Positions 44,908-60,064 of a stretch of DNA of 60,108 nucleotides are shown here, piece after piece. This stretch comes from Chlorobiaceae bacterium (GTDB lineage Bacteria > Bacteroidota > Chlorobiia > Chlorobiales > Chlorobiaceae). Under the pieces are notes generated by a model. The model saw only the letters and a program-made list of their open reading frames with translations, was not told where the DNA came from and made no database searches. The stretch covers positions 1-60,108 of the forward strand of contig JAAXVR010000016.1 in the NCBI GenBank assembly GCA_013335405.1, written 5' to 3'. Each line of letters opens with the position of its first letter. Within the stretch, counting starts at the first letter, position 1. The position numbers and the translations under genes were made by a program.

Positions 44908-45421
44908 GAAGCTTTTCGCGGATTTTTCCTGTTTTCTGGCGTGATGCATCGGCAAGTTTTTTCCTGAAGTCGATGAGAGAAGCCATGAGGCCATCATCAG
45001 CGATTGACAGGATCTGGACGGCAAGAAGCGCGGCATTGCGTGCATTGTCGATACCGACGGTCGCAACCGGGATTCCTGCCGGCATCTGGACAATGGAATA
45101 GAGAGCGTCCTGACCTCCGAGCTTGCTGCTGAAGATTGGCACTCCGATGACCGGAAGCACCGTCATGGCCGCAGTCACTCCCGGAAGGTGCGCAGCACCT
45201 CCGGCCCCGGCGATGATGACTTTCAGGCCGCGTTCCCTTGCGGACGAAGCATACTGTTCGAGGTCCTGCGGGGTCCTGTGCGCGGAAATGACCGAAATTT
45301 CACTGGAAATGCCGAACTCTTCGAGCACGAGCGCGGCCTCTTTCATGATATCGAAATCGGAATCGGAGCCCATGAGGATACCGACGAGAGGTGCGGCATC
45401 TCCAGATGTTGTTCTTGCCAT
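44894..45421 (-). CDS. purE: 5-(carboxyamino)imidazole ribonucleotide mutase
   Basis: The 175-residue class I PurE moves the carboxyl group of N5-CAIR to C4 in purine synthesis. [17 protein letters not shown] at the N terminus, [29 protein letters not shown] and the [27 protein letters not shown] region are intact. No purK is adjacent. The 3' end overlaps the cupin gene. Confidence 0.96.
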   Translation of the reverse strand: MARTTSGDAAPLVGILMGSDSDFDIMKEAALVLEEFGISSEISVISAHRTPQDLEQYASSARERGLKVIIAGAGGAAHLPGVTAAMTVLPVIGVPIFSSKLGGQDALYSIVQMPAGIPVATVGIDNARNAALLAVQILSIADDGLMASLIDFRKKLADASRQKTGKIREKLHAKS

Positions 45422-45549
45422 AAAAAAGGTGGAGTGGCCCGGGTGTTCTGAACCCGGAAGTTATAAGGGTGACGATTTATGAAATTGCCCGGTTTTGTTT
45501 ATTTTCCCAGATGAATTTAAAAAAATAATACTTGTTGAGGAACAGAGCA

Positions 45550-46971
45550 ATGGCAACAAATCTCGCAGTGAAGTACAGCAATCCCGGCCCGCGTTACACC
45601 AGCTACCCGACCATCCCTTCCTGGAGCACTGACGGCGTCACCCAGGCACAATGGAAAGAGGCTCTGCTGAAAGGCTACAACGACAGTAACGAGACCACCG
45701 GCATCAGCTTGTACATTCATATTCCCTACTGCGAAAACTACTGTTATTTCTGTGGCTGCAACGCCAACCGCACCAAGGATCATTCGGTTGAAAAGCCCTA
45801 CCTTGACGCGCTTCTCCGCGAGTGGCAGATGTATGTCGATGTGCTGCCCGGGAACCTCAACGTCAAGGAAATGCATATCGGAGGCGGCACGCCCACCTTT
45901 TTCAGCCCTGAAAACCTTATAGCGCTGATCGATGGCATTTTCAGGAACGCCAACCGGATGGAAAACCATATCTTCAGTTTCGAAACGAACCCCCGCTCCA
46001 CCACGAAAGAGCATCTCGAAGCGCTTTTCAGCGTCGGGTTCCGCCGCATGAGTTTCGGCATCCAGGATTTCGACCCGACAGTTCAGCAGGAGATCAACCG
46101 CATCCAGTCCTTCGAGCTGGTGAAGGAAAAAATAGATCTTGCCCGCAAGATCGGTTTCACCTCCATCAATTTCGACCTTGTCTACGGTCTTCCGAAACAG
46201 AGCCTCGCCACCATCACCGATACCATCCAGAAAGTCATGGAGCTCAGACCGGACCGGCTCGCTTTCTATGCATACGGGCACAACCCGCATATGTACGAGG
46301 GACAGCGGAAGTTCAGGGAAGAGGACCTGCCTGTCGGTGATGTCAAGCAGGAACTGTACGACAAGGGGCGTGAAATGCTCGAATCCATCGGCTACCACGA
46401 GGTCGGCATGGACCATTTCGCCATCGAGGGCGATGCACTCTATCTTGCCGCAAAAGACGGATCCCTGCACCGCAACTTCATGGGTTATACGGAAAACACC
46501 ACACAGATGATGCTTGCGCTCGGCTCCTCCTCCATCAGCGATACCTGGTATGCATTCGCCCAGAACGAACGGGAGGACGTCCCCTACATGAAGGCGGTTA
46601 ACGAGGAAAAACGCTTTCCCCTGCACCGCGGACACCTGCTTACCGACGAGGATCTTGTGCTCCGCCGCCACATTCTCAACCTGATGTGCAGGCAGCAGAC
46701 CTCCTGGGAAGACCCGAAGCTCTACACTGACGAACTCGATATCTCAATTCTGCGCCTCGAGGATATGGAAAACGACGGGATGGTGGTTCTCGGAGAAAAA
46801 AGTGTGCGTGTCACCGAAATCGGGATTCCCTTCCTCAGGAACATCTGCATGGCTTTCGATGCCAGACTCTGGCGTTCGGACAGCCTTTCGAAAGCCTACA
46901 ATGTCTCAAGGGATATCCAGAAGACCTACATCGAGAGGGCCCGTCTCGCAAAGGCACAGAAGATCGGCTGA
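45550..46971 (+). CDS. hemN: Oxygen-independent coproporphyrinogen III oxidase
   Basis: The 473-residue radical-SAM enzyme makes protoporphyrinogen IX under anaerobic conditions, for heme and bacteriochlorophyll synthesis. The 4Fe-4S/SAM motif [13 protein letters not shown] (CxxxCxxC with the extra CxC cysteine), GGGTPTFF and [17 protein letters not shown] are diagnostic of true HemN rather than HemW. GAGGAA lies 8 nt before ATG 45550; the frame is open to 45532. It is followed by an intrinsic terminator. Confidence 0.96.
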   Translation: MATNLAVKYSNPGPRYTSYPTIPSWSTDGVTQAQWKEALLKGYNDSNETTGISLYIHIPYCENYCYFCGCNANRTKDHSVEKPYLDALLREWQMYVDVLPGNLNVKEMHIGGGTPTFFSPENLIALIDGIFRNANRMENHIFSFETNPRSTTKEHLEALFSVGFRRMSFGIQDFDPTVQQEINRIQSFELVKEKIDLARKIGFTSINFDLVYGLPKQSLATITDTIQKVMELRPDRLAFYAYGHNPHMYEGQRKFREEDLPVGDVKQELYDKGREMLESIGYHEVGMDHFAIEGDALYLAAKDGSLHRNFMGYTENTTQMMLALGSSSISDTWYAFAQNEREDVPYMKAVNEEKRFPLHRGHLLTDEDLVLRRHILNLMCRQQTSWEDPKLYTDELDISILRLEDMENDGMVVLGEKSVRVTEIGIPFLRNICMAFDARLWRSDSLSKAYNVSRDIQKTYIERARLAKAQKIG

Positions 46972-46998
46972 ACAAGACGCCGGATTTCGGAATAGCGA

Positions 46999-47023
46999 GG
47001 GTGATTTCGGTCACCCTTTTTTT
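46999..47023 (+). terminator. Intrinsic terminator after hemN
   Basis: GGGTGA, a TTTCGG loop and TCACCC are followed by seven T residues. Only 12 bp separate it from the next start codon, so the downstream gene is reached by read-through or by a promoter inside this short region. Confidence 0.85.
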
Positions 47024-47035
47024 ATGTTCTGTTTT

Positions 47036-48169
47036 ATGAAAAAGAAAATAAAAATTGGTTTTCTTGGCAGCGGCTGGGCAAGGATCGCCCAGGCCCCCGC
47101 TTTTTCACTCATGGATGATGCCGTCCTTGCTGCGGTGGCGAGCCCTACCGAGCCCCACCGCAGGAAATTCATGCAGATGTTCGGCATCGGCGAAGGGTTT
47201 GCGGACTGGCGCCGGATGCTCGACTGCGGGCTCGATCTGGTGTGTGTGACCACCCCTCCCTATCTGCATGCCGATATGGTCGAAGGTGTGCTTGCAGAAG
47301 GCATCAGCGTGCTTTGTGAAAAGCCTTTTGCCCTGAATGTCAACGAAGCGAGATCGATGCTCCATGCCGCCGGCAGGGCGGACTGCCTTGCGCTTGTCGA
47401 CCATCAACTGAGATTTCATCCCGCAATGCGCACCATGAAGCAGATGATCGACGGCGGCGAGATAGGAAGGGTTTACGAGACGAGGGCGGTAGTGAATCTG
47501 GGCAGCAGGACAAGGCCCGACCTGCCCTGGTCATGGTGGTGCGATGCTTCCAGGGGCGGGGGGGCGCTTGGCGCGCTCGGTTCGCACCTTGTCGATATGA
47601 ACCGTTTTCTCATCGGTGAAATAGCCGAAGTTTCATGCGATCTTTCCACAAGCATCCCTTTCCGGCCGGACAGCAGCGGCAAGCCCTGCGCGGTCACCTC
47701 TGACGACCATTTCGCGATGATGATGAAGTTCGGTCCTTCGTCGGTCGCTCTCGGCAGTTCTGCACTTCTGCATGTCACTACGGTAGGGGCCTATACCTGG
47801 TTTTCCTTCGAGGTTGTCGGCAGCCTGAGGACAATCAGGCTTGACGGGGCAGGCAGGCTCTGGGAAGTGCTGAACAACGAAGCGAAAGGGGGGAGAAGCC
47901 TCACCGATGCGCCCCGCTGGAAACAGGTCGTGCCCATGCTGCCCTGGGACGAACTGGTTCTGCAGGAAAAAATCCGGCATTCCTCTCTGGCCGTTCATGG
48001 AATTTTTGCCGTCGGCTTCGTTTTTCTTGCCCACAGGATTGTCAAGGCCCTGCAGAACGGCGAAAAAACCGTTCACGATGCGGCTGATTTCAGCGACGGC
48101 GTGATGATACAGAAAGTAATCGATGCAGGTGCCGAATCGAGCAGGCTTCGCCGGTGGGTAAAGATATGA
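47036..48169 (+). CDS. Gfo/Idh/MocA-family oxidoreductase
   Basis: The 377-residue NAD(P)-dependent enzyme starts [20 protein letters not shown] with a Rossmann fold, then has [18 protein letters not shown], the EKPFALN motif with the catalytic-site lysine, and a C-terminal beta-sheet domain ([17 protein letters not shown]). The substrate is unknown; family members act on sugars, inositol or polyols, or reduce pyrrole pigments such as biliverdin. ATG 47024, four codons earlier, is also in frame. It follows the hemN terminator immediately. Confidence 0.88.
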   Translation: MKKKIKIGFLGSGWARIAQAPAFSLMDDAVLAAVASPTEPHRRKFMQMFGIGEGFADWRRMLDCGLDLVCVTTPPYLHADMVEGVLAEGISVLCEKPFALNVNEARSMLHAAGRADCLALVDHQLRFHPAMRTMKQMIDGGEIGRVYETRAVVNLGSRTRPDLPWSWWCDASRGGGALGALGSHLVDMNRFLIGEIAEVSCDLSTSIPFRPDSSGKPCAVTSDDHFAMMMKFGPSSVALGSSALLHVTTVGAYTWFSFEVVGSLRTIRLDGAGRLWEVLNNEAKGGRSLTDAPRWKQVVPMLPWDELVLQEKIRHSSLAVHGIFAVGFVFLAHRIVKALQNGEKTVHDAADFSDGVMIQKVIDAGAESSRLRRWVKI

Positions 48170-48223
48170 CGGGGGCCGTAACACGCATTGTTTTCATTTG
48201 TTGAAATAAAAGTGGTAATTTAA

Positions 48224-48407
48224 CAGGACAATAATCCCCCGAAACTCACACGTCCGGTGTGCGGGCAACCCGGTAACCCGGGAGCATGGAGCGCAGCTGA
48301 CAGATGCGGTGTTTCAAAGGCCTCGACAACCGCTGAAGGATATCTGCAGGCGAAGGATGTTCTGCTGGAGTAAAAGAAAGATTTTACCGGTGTAGGTAAC
48401 TGTCCTG
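48224..48407 (+). promoter_or_regulatory. Candidate structured leader of the membrane hybrid kinase
   Basis: The leader is dense in possible helices: CACAC/GTGTG (48247-48261), CCCGG/CCGGG (48269-48282), GCAT/ATGC (48284-48307), GTAAAA/TTTTAC (48370-48387) and a 7-bp outer pairing CAGGACA (48224-48230) with TGTCCTG (48401-48407), which ends 10 nt before the start codon. A near-repeat GAAGGATATCTGC / GAAGGATGTTCTGC lies at 48335-48365. It fits no riboswitch consensus I know; a single 7-bp pairing of this kind can arise by chance. Confidence 0.3.
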
Positions 48408-48417
48408 GAATCTGGTT

Positions 48418-52605
<4,188 letters not shown>

Positions 52606-52664
52606 GGTATCCGGGATTGTTACGGGAGTCCTTTGGTTTTTTCCGGCAATGAATGTGGGTGGGA

Positions 52665-54623
52665 TCATGAGGAGTGACGTTCCCACTCTTCGAACAGGGA
52701 ATCAAGTTCCATGCAGGCCGTATGGTAGGATTCGAGTGTCCCTGATGTCTCTTCGCTGCTTTTTCTGTAAAAATCTTCCTCTGCCATGAGCGTCTCCAGG
52801 GACTCTTTCTTTTTTTCCAGCAGATTGATTTTCTTTTCGATTTCCTCGATTTTCTTTTTATTGCCGACCGATGGGACGGTTTTTTTTGTGACGGTTTTCG
52901 CCTGGCCGGGGGATGAAGGGGGAGCCTGTCTTTTCTTCTGTTCTTCCTGCAGTTTCCGTTGTTCCTCTTCGATAAGCCGTTCGGATTTTTCGAGATATTC
53001 GGCGTAGGTTCCGAGGTAGAGCTTCAGCATTCCGCCCTTTATCTCGATCACCTTGTTGACGAGGCTGTCAAGGAAATATCGGTCGTGACTGACGATAAGC
53101 AGGGTGCCGTCGTAGTTTTCCAGCGAATCGATCAGCATCTCTTTTGAGCGCATGTCGAGGTGGTTGGTGGGTTCATCCATGATCAGCAGGTTCGATGCCT
53201 GCAGGAGAATCCTGGCAAGGGCGACCCTCGATTTCTCGCCGCCCGAGAGCACCTTGATTTTTTTATTGACGGCATCCCCGCTGAACAGGAAGCAACCGAG
53301 GATATCCCGGACATTTTTCTGGGCTTCCGATGTCGGAGCGGCATCCATCATTTCCTCGTAGATGCTTTTTTCCGCAGAGAGGTTTTCCGTCTGGTGCTGT
53401 GCGAAATAGTTCAGGGATACGTTGTGTCCCATCGCGAGTTCACCCTCGAAATCGAGCTGTCCTGCAAGGATTTTGCAGAACGTTGTTTTTCCGGCTCCGT
53501 TCGAACCGACGATAGCGATCCTGTCGCCCCTCATCACTTCGAGGTCGATGCCGTTCAGCACCTGTTTTTTTGTGCCGTCAGGAAGGATATAGGATTTTCG
53601 GACCCCTTCGAGGCGCATGACTTCTCTGCCTGACGGGGCCGCTTTGGGAAAACGGAACGATATATGCGACAGGTCTTCCTCCGGACACTCGAGGTTCTGT
53701 TCGAGTTTTTCCATCTGCCTCAGCCTGCTCTGGGCCTGGCGGGCTTTCGTGGCTTTGTACCTGAAGCGGTCGACAAAGGCTTTCAGCTCCTCCATTTTCT
53801 TCAGGTCGTTTTCATATTTGCCCATCATCAGTTCGTAGCGTTCGGCTTTTTCCTTTTCGTAATAAGAATAATTGCCTTTGTATTCGTTGATGCGCCTGAA
53901 CGCGATTTCCAGGGTTTTGTCGGTGAGCTTGTCGAGGAAAAACCTGTCGTGCGAAACGATAATGTAGCTGTGTTCGTAATTGGCGAGGTAGTTTTCGAGC
54001 CATCGCAGCGAATCGATGTCGAGATGGTTTGTCGGTTCGTCGAGCAGCAGGAGCGTGGGGTTCTGCAGCAGCAGCCTCGTCAGGTGGAGGCGCATCTGCC
54101 AGCCTCCTGAAAAAGCCTTCACCTTCTTGTGGAAATCGATCTCGCTGAACCCGAGTCCCGCAAGGACTTTTTCGGCATTCGACTGCATGGTGTAACCCCC
54201 GAGATGGTCGAACTCGTGCATCGCCTCTGAAAAACGTTCGATCAGTTCATGGTATGCCCGGCTTTCGTAATCCTGGTCGGGCAGGGCAAGCTCGTGCTCC
54301 AGCCGGGATATCTTTCCCGAAAGCTCGAAAAGGCGGCTGTTTGCCTGGAGAGCATACTGCAGGGCGGTTTTTTCGAGATCCTGGTCGAAGGAGATTTCCT
54401 GGGGAAGGTATCCGATGGTGGTATCGGACGATTTCATGAACTGCCCGGTCGTTATGAGTGCGCTGTTGCCGGCCGGTCCGCTTATAAGACGCAGAAGGGT
54501 GGTTTTTCCGGTCCCGTTCAGTCCGACCAGGGCGACATGGTCCCTGTCGCCGATCCGGAAAGAGGTGTCGGAGAGGAGTTCTTTCGTTCCGACGCTGAGC
54601 GACAGGCTGCGGGCTTCGAACAT
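52665..54623 (-). CDS. ABC-F family ATPase (Uup/EttA/YdiF-like)
   Basis: The 652-residue soluble protein has two ABC domains (about 1-250 and 335-540) with Walker [10 protein letters not shown] and [10 protein letters not shown], signatures [15 protein letters not shown] and [15 protein letters not shown], and Walker [13 protein letters not shown] and [12 protein letters not shown]. The P-site linker (about 250-320) is charged and helical, and a coiled coil (about 560-640, [17 protein letters not shown]) closes the protein. ABC-F proteins act on the ribosome, not as transporters. The subfamily is not determined; C-terminal coiled coil favours a Uup/YdiF type. Confidence 0.93.
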   Translation of the reverse strand: MFEARSLSLSVGTKELLSDTSFRIGDRDHVALVGLNGTGKTTLLRLISGPAGNSALITTGQFMKSSDTTIGYLPQEISFDQDLEKTALQYALQANSRLFELSGKISRLEHELALPDQDYESRAYHELIERFSEAMHEFDHLGGYTMQSNAEKVLAGLGFSEIDFHKKVKAFSGGWQMRLHLTRLLLQNPTLLLLDEPTNHLDIDSLRWLENYLANYEHSYIIVSHDRFFLDKLTDKTLEIAFRRINEYKGNYSYYEKEKAERYELMMGKYENDLKKMEELKAFVDRFRYKATKARQAQSRLRQMEKLEQNLECPEEDLSHISFRFPKAAPSGREVMRLEGVRKSYILPDGTKKQVLNGIDLEVMRGDRIAIVGSNGAGKTTFCKILAGQLDFEGELAMGHNVSLNYFAQHQTENLSAEKSIYEEMMDAAPTSEAQKNVRDILGCFLFSGDAVNKKIKVLSGGEKSRVALARILLQASNLLIMDEPTNHLDMRSKEMLIDSLENYDGTLLIVSHDRYFLDSLVNKVIEIKGGMLKLYLGTYAEYLEKSERLIEEEQRKLQEEQKKRQAPPSSPGQAKTVTKKTVPSVGNKKKIEEIEKKINLLEKKKESLETLMAEEDFYRKSSEETSGTLESYHTACMELDSLFEEWERHSS

Positions 54624-54876
54624 AAAGGAAAAATCTGTTTTTCAGTCGTTATGGTTATTGCCGGTATTCATCGGCATGATGGTGAAGATACGATATTTCA
54701 TGTATCGGCCATGCTTTTCGAACAAGGGGGGAAAAAAGCCGTCAGGTGTCACCGTAAACGTGAACATGGCAGGGTTTTGATCGGTCTGTGTTATATTCAT
54801 GATGTGGTTACAGGTGGCGATTTATTTTCGTATTTTCTGGGACCAGCCGTATGTTTCCAAGGGAAAGAGGACATTT

Positions 54877-55242
54877 ATGACAAGGCCATCCGAACTGCTT
54901 GTTATTGCCGCATACAGCTTGTTTTTAGCCGGTTCAGCCCGTTCATTCAGAACAGGAGGAGCCCTCGCTTCACGTCTGGTCATGTCCGTTGCCGTGTTGC
55001 TCGACATGCTGGCGGCGCTTCTTCCTTCGATCGGCTTGCAGGCTCCGCTGCCGATCCCTGATGAACGGAAGCCGCTCATCAGCGCAGCTGTACTCGCTGG
55101 TGTTTTTGTATGGATACTTTTCGGAACAGCCCTTGCCGTTTACTCAGCGAAGCGTCCTGGCCGGTATCATGCGCTTGTTCTTGTGATTGAAATCGTCTGG
55201 TTTCTCGATCTCATAATGTTCCTGTACGGGGCCTACGGTTAG
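54877..55242 (+). CDS. Small four-helix membrane protein, unknown function
   Basis: A 121-residue hydrophobic protein with about four membrane helices (about 5-22, 32-55, 68-90 and 100-118). ATG 54877 follows AAAGAGG at a good spacing, so it is preferred over upstream in-frame ATGs. No motif is recognised; the neighbours (ABC-F gene divergent, tolC operon downstream) give no clear function. Confidence 0.65.
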   Translation: MTRPSELLVIAAYSLFLAGSARSFRTGGALASRLVMSVAVLLDMLAALLPSIGLQAPLPIPDERKPLISAAVLAGVFVWILFGTALAVYSAKRPGRYHALVLVIEIVWFLDLIMFLYGAYG

Positions 55243-55426
55243 CGTGTGTCCGTGATGCTTTCCGGGGGGATGAAAGAAGCCGGTCGTGATCCCTGTTCTT
55301 GGCATTCAGTCTGCAACTGCGTTTGTTTTTTCAGTGGGGGGATACGTGAGTGCAAGAATTTCAATGAGTTGCCGTCATACGATGAAAAGCCTCCGGAGGC
55401 AACCGGTTGGCGAAATATGGATTGTT

Positions 55427-56713
55427 ATGGATAAAATCTTTCTTGCTGTCCGGGTCAGCATCATTTCTCTTTCGGCACTGTTTTTTTTCCACGTTCCGGA
55501 GTCACTGCGAGCGGAAGAGACGCTGACATGGCAGCAGTGCGTCGAGGAAACGAAACAGGCACATCCCGATCTCTATTCGGCGCTTGCAGCCATTCAGCAG
55601 GCTGAAGCCGATAAAAACATAACCGGAGGAGCGCGCCTTCCCAGGGTGACCTCCAGCGTCAGCGTGCAGAGGGACGGAACGACAGAAAAAGGCGGCATGG
55701 CCTCCTCAAGCTACTCCTACGGCGTTACCGCACAGCAGCTCATTTTCGACGGAAGCAAAACGTCAAGTCTTGTTTCGGGCACCGAAGAAACCATCAAGGC
55801 TTCCCGGTACAGTTATCATACGGTTTCCTCGCGTGTGCGCTATGCCCTGCGGTCGTCTTTTATCCAGCTGCTCAAGGCGCAGGACCTTGTTGGTCTTACC
55901 AGGGAGATCGCCGAAAGGCGACGTACCAATGTCAGGCTTATCGGGCTTCGCTATCAGGGCGGGCGCGAGCATTCGGGTTCCCTCGCACAGGCGCAGGCCG
56001 ATCTCGCTCAGGCGGAGTACGAAGTTGCCGAAGCGGGCCGTTCCCTTGTGTTGGCCCAGTCGAAACTCGCATCGGCCCTTGGCCGTGAAGCCCGGGCTTC
56101 ACTGAGGGCCAGGGGCAGTTATACGACATCGTTTCTTGCCGAAGGCACTCCTGATTTCACGTTTCTCGCCGGGAACAACCCCGCTTTTCTCGAGCTCGAA
56201 GCGAAAAGGAAAGCCGCCCGTTTCGAGCTGGATGCGGCAAGGCATGCGTTTTCGCCTGAACTCTATCTTAGCGGAAGCGTGGGACGCAATACCGTTGACA
56301 GCGACCCGTTCGATGCTTTCGACTGGAATGCCGGCCTGAGTTTCACCCTTCCGATTTACGAGGGCGGTATCGGTCGTGCGAAAGTATCGAGGGCAATGGC
56401 TGTAGTGAGCCAGCAGAACGCCGAGGTAAAAAGCGGCTATCTCCAGCTTCTCGATACGCTCGAGGAGAGCTGGAAGCTTTATCAGGATGCCGTACAGGCC
56501 GTTACCGTCAGGAAAAAGTACCTTGCCGCCGCGATCGAACGTTCAACCATCGCGAACGCTCAATATTCGAACGGTCTGCTCTCCTTCAACGAGTGGGTGA
56601 TCATCGAAAACAATCTTGTCAGTGCAAAAAAGGAATTTCTCAATGCCGAAGCGGAACTGCTGACCGCCGAGGCGCAATGGATCCAGGCTAAAGGAGGAGG
56701 ACTCGATGGGTAA
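55427..56713 (+). CDS. tolC: TolC-family outer-membrane efflux protein
   Basis: The 428-residue protein has a signal peptide (MDKIFLAVRVSIISLSALFFF, predicted cleavage near ESLRA/EE) and the TolC repeat architecture of two long helix pairs: TWQQCVEETKQAHPDLYSAL at the N terminus, ALRSSFIQLLKAQDLVGLTR, GREHSGSLAQAQADLAQAEYEVAEA, and later FTLPIYEGGIGRAKVSRAMA and the final NNLVSAKKEFLNAEAELLTAEAQW. It should form the outer-membrane channel for the MacA/MacB pair downstream. ATG 55427 gives the signal peptide; the frame is open to 55286. The last 8 bp overlap the adaptor gene. Confidence 0.92.
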   Translation: MDKIFLAVRVSIISLSALFFFHVPESLRAEETLTWQQCVEETKQAHPDLYSALAAIQQAEADKNITGGARLPRVTSSVSVQRDGTTEKGGMASSSYSYGVTAQQLIFDGSKTSSLVSGTEETIKASRYSYHTVSSRVRYALRSSFIQLLKAQDLVGLTREIAERRRTNVRLIGLRYQGGREHSGSLAQAQADLAQAEYEVAEAGRSLVLAQSKLASALGREARASLRARGSYTTSFLAEGTPDFTFLAGNNPAFLELEAKRKAARFELDAARHAFSPELYLSGSVGRNTVDSDPFDAFDWNAGLSFTLPIYEGGIGRAKVSRAMAVVSQQNAEVKSGYLQLLDTLEESWKLYQDAVQAVTVRKKYLAAAIERSTIANAQYSNGLLSFNEWVIIENNLVSAKKEFLNAEAELLTAEAQWIQAKGGGLDG

Positions 56714-57677
56714 CAGGAAGAAGCTGGTGTGGATTGGCACACTCGCGTTCTGTGTGATCGGTGCCGCGGTATTCTTTTTTTTCAGGGGAAAAGGCACGGA
56801 AGAAAAGCGGTATGAAGAAGTGCGTCCCCGGCGGGGTACGATACGTTCGGCGGTATCGACGACAGGAGCGGTTGAACCGCAGAACCGCCTGAAAATCCAG
56901 TCTTCGGTAGGGGGACGGATCGAAGAGATCCTTGTCGAAGAAGGAAAGTATGTTAACAAGGGCGAAGTGCTTGCCATGCTGAGTTCGACTGAACGGGCTG
57001 CCCTCCTCGATGCGGCAAAACTGCAGGGCAAATCCGAGCAGGGATACTGGCAGAAGGTCTACAAGGAGACCGCAGTGATAGCCCCCATGACCGGCCAGGT
57101 CATTGTCCGGAGCGTCGATCCCGGTCAGACCGTCACCACCAGCGATTCTCTGTTCGTCATTTCCGACCGGCTCATCGTGAAGGCTTATGTGGATGAAACC
57201 GATATCGGTAAGGTGAAGATAGGGCAGAAAGCTGAAATCGGGCTCGATGCCTATCCGGACATCAGGGTGAACGGTGTCGTGGGCCATATCTACTATGAAT
57301 CGCACCTGCAGAACAACGTGAACATCTACTATGTCGATATCATTCCCGAGAGCGTTCCCGACGTTTTCCGGTCCGGCATGAGCGCCAACATCGATATCAT
57401 GATCGAACGCAGGGAAAATGTTCTGCTTCTGCCCGTCGGGGCAGTGCAGGGCAGGAACGGCGGCAGCGTCGTGATGCTGAAAGGAATGAGGTCGGATCAG
57501 CCGCCCGTGTTCAGGAAGGTGACTACCGGCATGCAGGATGACCGCAATATCGAGATTCTCGAAGGGATTGCGGAAAGCGCCGTGGTGCTGATGCCGGATA
57601 CGTCGTTCGTGCTCCCTTCAAAAAATGGAGGCTCGAATCCTTTCATGCCAAAAAGACCTCCAGCACAGCGAAGATGA
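56706..57677 (+). CDS. macA: MacA/HlyD-type periplasmic adaptor with a very short hairpin
   Basis: The 323-residue protein has one N-terminal membrane anchor (about 8-26), a split lipoyl domain ([19 protein letters not shown] and [20 protein letters not shown]), a beta-barrel domain (about 155-240) and a membrane-proximal domain. Between the lipoyl halves there is only about 28 residues (94-122) where canonical MacA has a coiled coil of some 80. It would bridge MacB and TolC. It overlaps tolC by 8 bp and macB by 4 bp (ATGA). Confidence 0.88.
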   Translation: MGNRKKLVWIGTLAFCVIGAAVFFFFRGKGTEEKRYEEVRPRRGTIRSAVSTTGAVEPQNRLKIQSSVGGRIEEILVEEGKYVNKGEVLAMLSSTERAALLDAAKLQGKSEQGYWQKVYKETAVIAPMTGQVIVRSVDPGQTVTTSDSLFVISDRLIVKAYVDETDIGKVKIGQKAEIGLDAYPDIRVNGVVGHIYYESHLQNNVNIYYVDIIPESVPDVFRSGMSANIDIMIERRENVLLLPVGAVQGRNGGSVVMLKGMRSDQPPVFRKVTTGMQDDRNIEILEGIAESAVVLMPDTSFVLPSKNGGSNPFMPKRPPAQRR

Positions 57678-59647
57678 AGCCTGTTCTTGAACTCAGGGAT
57701 GTCCACCGCACCTACCGGATAGGGGAAAGCACGGTCAATGCGCTGCGGGGGGTTACGCTCACGATCGATCCGGGAGAGTTCATCGCCATCATGGGTCCGT
57801 CCGGTTCGGGAAAATCTTCGCTGCTGCAGATCCTCGGACTGCTCGACAACCCTGACCAGGGGGAGTTCCTCATACTCGGCCATGATATCAATTCGTTTTC
57901 GGAAGACGAGCAGGCGGGACTGCGCAACAACCTTGCCGGGTTCGTCTTCCAGCAGTTCCACCTGCTCAAGCGCATGAGCATTGTTGACAATGTCCGTCTT
58001 CCCCACATCTACAGCGGCCTTAAGGGGAATTTCCGGGAGGAGGCCCGTCAGCGTCTTGCCCTCGTAGGACTTGAAAACAGAATAGGCCATACACCGAACC
58101 AGCTCTCCGGCGGGGAGCAGCAGCGCGTCGCCATTGCAAGGGCGCTGATAAGGGATCCGCTCATCATCTTTGCCGACGAACCGACAGGGAACCTCGATAC
58201 GAAGAATTCCCTTGAGATCATGAAAATCCTCAAAGATCTCAATGAAAAGGGAAAAACCGTCATCATGGTGACCCATGAACCCGATATCGCCGCCTTCGCA
58301 AACAGGGTGATCACCATGCGCGACGGCCTGATCGTTTCGGACGAACGCAGGGAACGGGTGTCCGTCGCCGCTGCGGAACTGAGAGAAAGCGATTTTTCCT
58401 TCATGACAGGAGCGAGATCTTCCCGGTTGAAGGATGGCCGTTTCATCGGGTTCATGGCCCAGGCTTTCCAGTCCATCCTTGCCAACAAGATGCGTTCCTT
58501 TCTTTCCATGCTCGGCATCCTTGTCGGCGTGGCTTCGGTCATTGCCATGCTTGCGCTTGGTGAAGGCGCAAAGGCGGCAATGCAGGAACAGTTCAAATCC
58601 ATGGGATCGAACATGCTTTCCGTCAGGGGCGGGTCTGCCATGTTGCACGGGGCGGCCCAGGGCTCCGGGGCCGTTGCGCGCTTCACCTTCAGGGATGCAG
58701 AGGATATCGCCGGGCTTCGCCCGCTCGTGAAGGCTGCCGACGGTACTATCAGCGGCAATGTGCGTGCGGTTTATGAGAACAGTAACTGGAGTACGAGCCT
58801 GAACGGGGTGGGTTATGACTACGGAACCATGCGCGCAGCTGTTCCCGCGATAGGCCGGTGGTTCACGAGGGAAGAGATACAGGCGAGGGCGAAGGTTGCC
58901 ATTGTCGGAGTGACGGTTGCCAGAGAGCTTTTCGGCAGCACCAATCCAGTCGGCAGAACCATCAAGATCAACCGGATAAATTTCAAGATCATCGGCATCG
59001 CTCCGGCCAAAGGCTTCTCGGGGCCCAGGGACGAGGATGACGTCGTGATGATTCCGGTTACTACAGCCATGTACCGTGTGCTCGGCAAGGATTACCTCAG
59101 CGGTATTTTCGTCGAGGTTTCGAGCCCGGCGATGATGCAGCAGGCAAAGCACTCCATTGATGACCTGCTCCGCAAAAACCACCACCTTTCGCAGGATGAC
59201 GATTCGTTCAATATCAGGGATATGACCGAAATCCAGCAGATGCTCACCAGCACGACCCAGACCATGAGTCTGCTGCTTGGTTCCATAGCGGCAATTTCTC
59301 TCGTTGTGGGAGGTATCGGCATTATGAACATCATGCTTGTATCGGTTACGGAACGGACGAGGGAGATCGGTTTGCGCAAGTCCATAGGGGCGAGAAAAAA
59401 CGACATCATGCTTCAGTTTCTTGTCGAATCGGTCGGCATGACCCTGAGCGGCGGCGTCATCGGCATCCTGATAGGGATAGGAACGTCGTTTCTTCTCTCC
59501 TTCTTTGCCGGCTGGGCGGTGAAAACCTCGGTTTTCTCCATTCTTCTCGCAAGTGTCTTTTCGGTCATGACCGGTCTTTTCTTCGGGCTCTGGCCGGCAC
59601 GGAAAGCAGCGGAGCTCAAACCGGTCGAAGCGCTGAGGTATGAATAG
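57674..59647 (+). CDS. macB: MacB-type ABC transporter, fused ATPase and permease
   Basis: The 657-residue protein combines an N-terminal ABC ATPase (Walker [13 protein letters not shown], signature [15 protein letters not shown], Walker [14 protein letters not shown]) with a MacB permease: one helix near 275-295 (after [20 protein letters not shown]), a periplasmic domain (about 300-520) and three C-terminal helices ending [19 protein letters not shown]. It pumps macrolides, toxins or lipoproteins as a mechanotransmission pump with MacA and TolC. It is the last gene of tolC-macA-macB. Confidence 0.95.
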   Translation: MKPVLELRDVHRTYRIGESTVNALRGVTLTIDPGEFIAIMGPSGSGKSSLLQILGLLDNPDQGEFLILGHDINSFSEDEQAGLRNNLAGFVFQQFHLLKRMSIVDNVRLPHIYSGLKGNFREEARQRLALVGLENRIGHTPNQLSGGEQQRVAIARALIRDPLIIFADEPTGNLDTKNSLEIMKILKDLNEKGKTVIMVTHEPDIAAFANRVITMRDGLIVSDERRERVSVAAAELRESDFSFMTGARSSRLKDGRFIGFMAQAFQSILANKMRSFLSMLGILVGVASVIAMLALGEGAKAAMQEQFKSMGSNMLSVRGGSAMLHGAAQGSGAVARFTFRDAEDIAGLRPLVKAADGTISGNVRAVYENSNWSTSLNGVGYDYGTMRAAVPAIGRWFTREEIQARAKVAIVGVTVARELFGSTNPVGRTIKINRINFKIIGIAPAKGFSGPRDEDDVVMIPVTTAMYRVLGKDYLSGIFVEVSSPAMMQQAKHSIDDLLRKNHHLSQDDDSFNIRDMTEIQQMLTSTTQTMSLLLGSIAAISLVVGGIGIMNIMLVSVTERTREIGLRKSIGARKNDIMLQFLVESVGMTLSGGVIGILIGIGTSFLLSFFAGWAVKTSVFSILLASVFSVMTGLFFGLWPARKAAELKPVEALRYE

Positions 59648-59917
59648 CTTCGAGCGGTCGTTACTCATGCTTTCCTCAAGTTATTTTTCAGGAAATGGGG
59701 GAAAAAGAAAAAAAGATTTTTTTTTGTGCAAGCTTTCGTGAGGAAGGTCGTCATATAGAGTGAACGCCTCGATCTGGTTGGTTGTGTGTGTGATCATAAA
59801 AGAGACAGGCAGTTTCAACAGCGGACCGGTTCATTATGTATTGCATATGATAGTTGACAACGCTTGAGACGATGATTGATGCATGAGAACTTGAGTACCG
59901 GAGTTGTTGTTGATTTG

Positions 59918-59959
59918 GACAGTCGGGCGGCGTGGTTCCGTTCGGCTGTCTTTTTTTTT
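59918..59959 (+). terminator. Intrinsic terminator
   Basis: GACAGTCG (59918-59925) pairs with CGGCTGTC (59943-59950), with one G-U pair, followed by nine T residues. It is 270 bp beyond macB, too far to be that gene's only terminator, so it may end a small transcript. Confidence 0.75.
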
Positions 59960-59980
59960 CAAAAAAAGAGGGGGACGCAA

Positions 59981-60018
59981 GTAAAAGAGGTAAAAAAAAG
60001 AAACGTTACCTCTTTTAC
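59981..60018. repeat. Perfect 13-bp hairpin before the transposase
   Basis: GTAAAAGAGGTAA (59981-59993) and TTACCTCTTTTAC (60006-60018) are exact inverted copies with a 12-nt loop. Hairpins at the ends of IS200/IS605 elements or REP-like sequences are recognised by Y1 transposases; this may be one. Confidence 0.6.
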
Positions 60019-60064
60019 CGATAAAGAGCGGTCATTGGCCAGGGATGTTAAAAGGAGAAGCGCT

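Larger units (their letters stand above)
59648..60064. other. Intergenic region after macB, possible transposon end
   Basis: The 417-bp stretch has no recognised gene. A TTTCCT/AGGAAA hairpin follows macB at about 59670, and a symmetric A7-GA-T9-like run follows. A TTGACA at 59854-59859 may be a -35 element, but no good -10 box is found. Two strong hairpins (59918-59959 and 59981-60018) lie in front of the transposase start. Confidence 0.5.

Noticed and set aside
48224-48407. c-di-GMP, c-di-AMP, SAM, TPP or cobalamin riboswitch before the kinase at 48418
   Set aside because: None of the conserved cores is present by eye; reported only as an unknown candidate structure.
57497-59668. A 723-codon minus-strand frame opposite macB
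   Set aside because: It is antisense to a well-conserved MacB gene; long antisense frames arise from GC-rich codon use in this genome.
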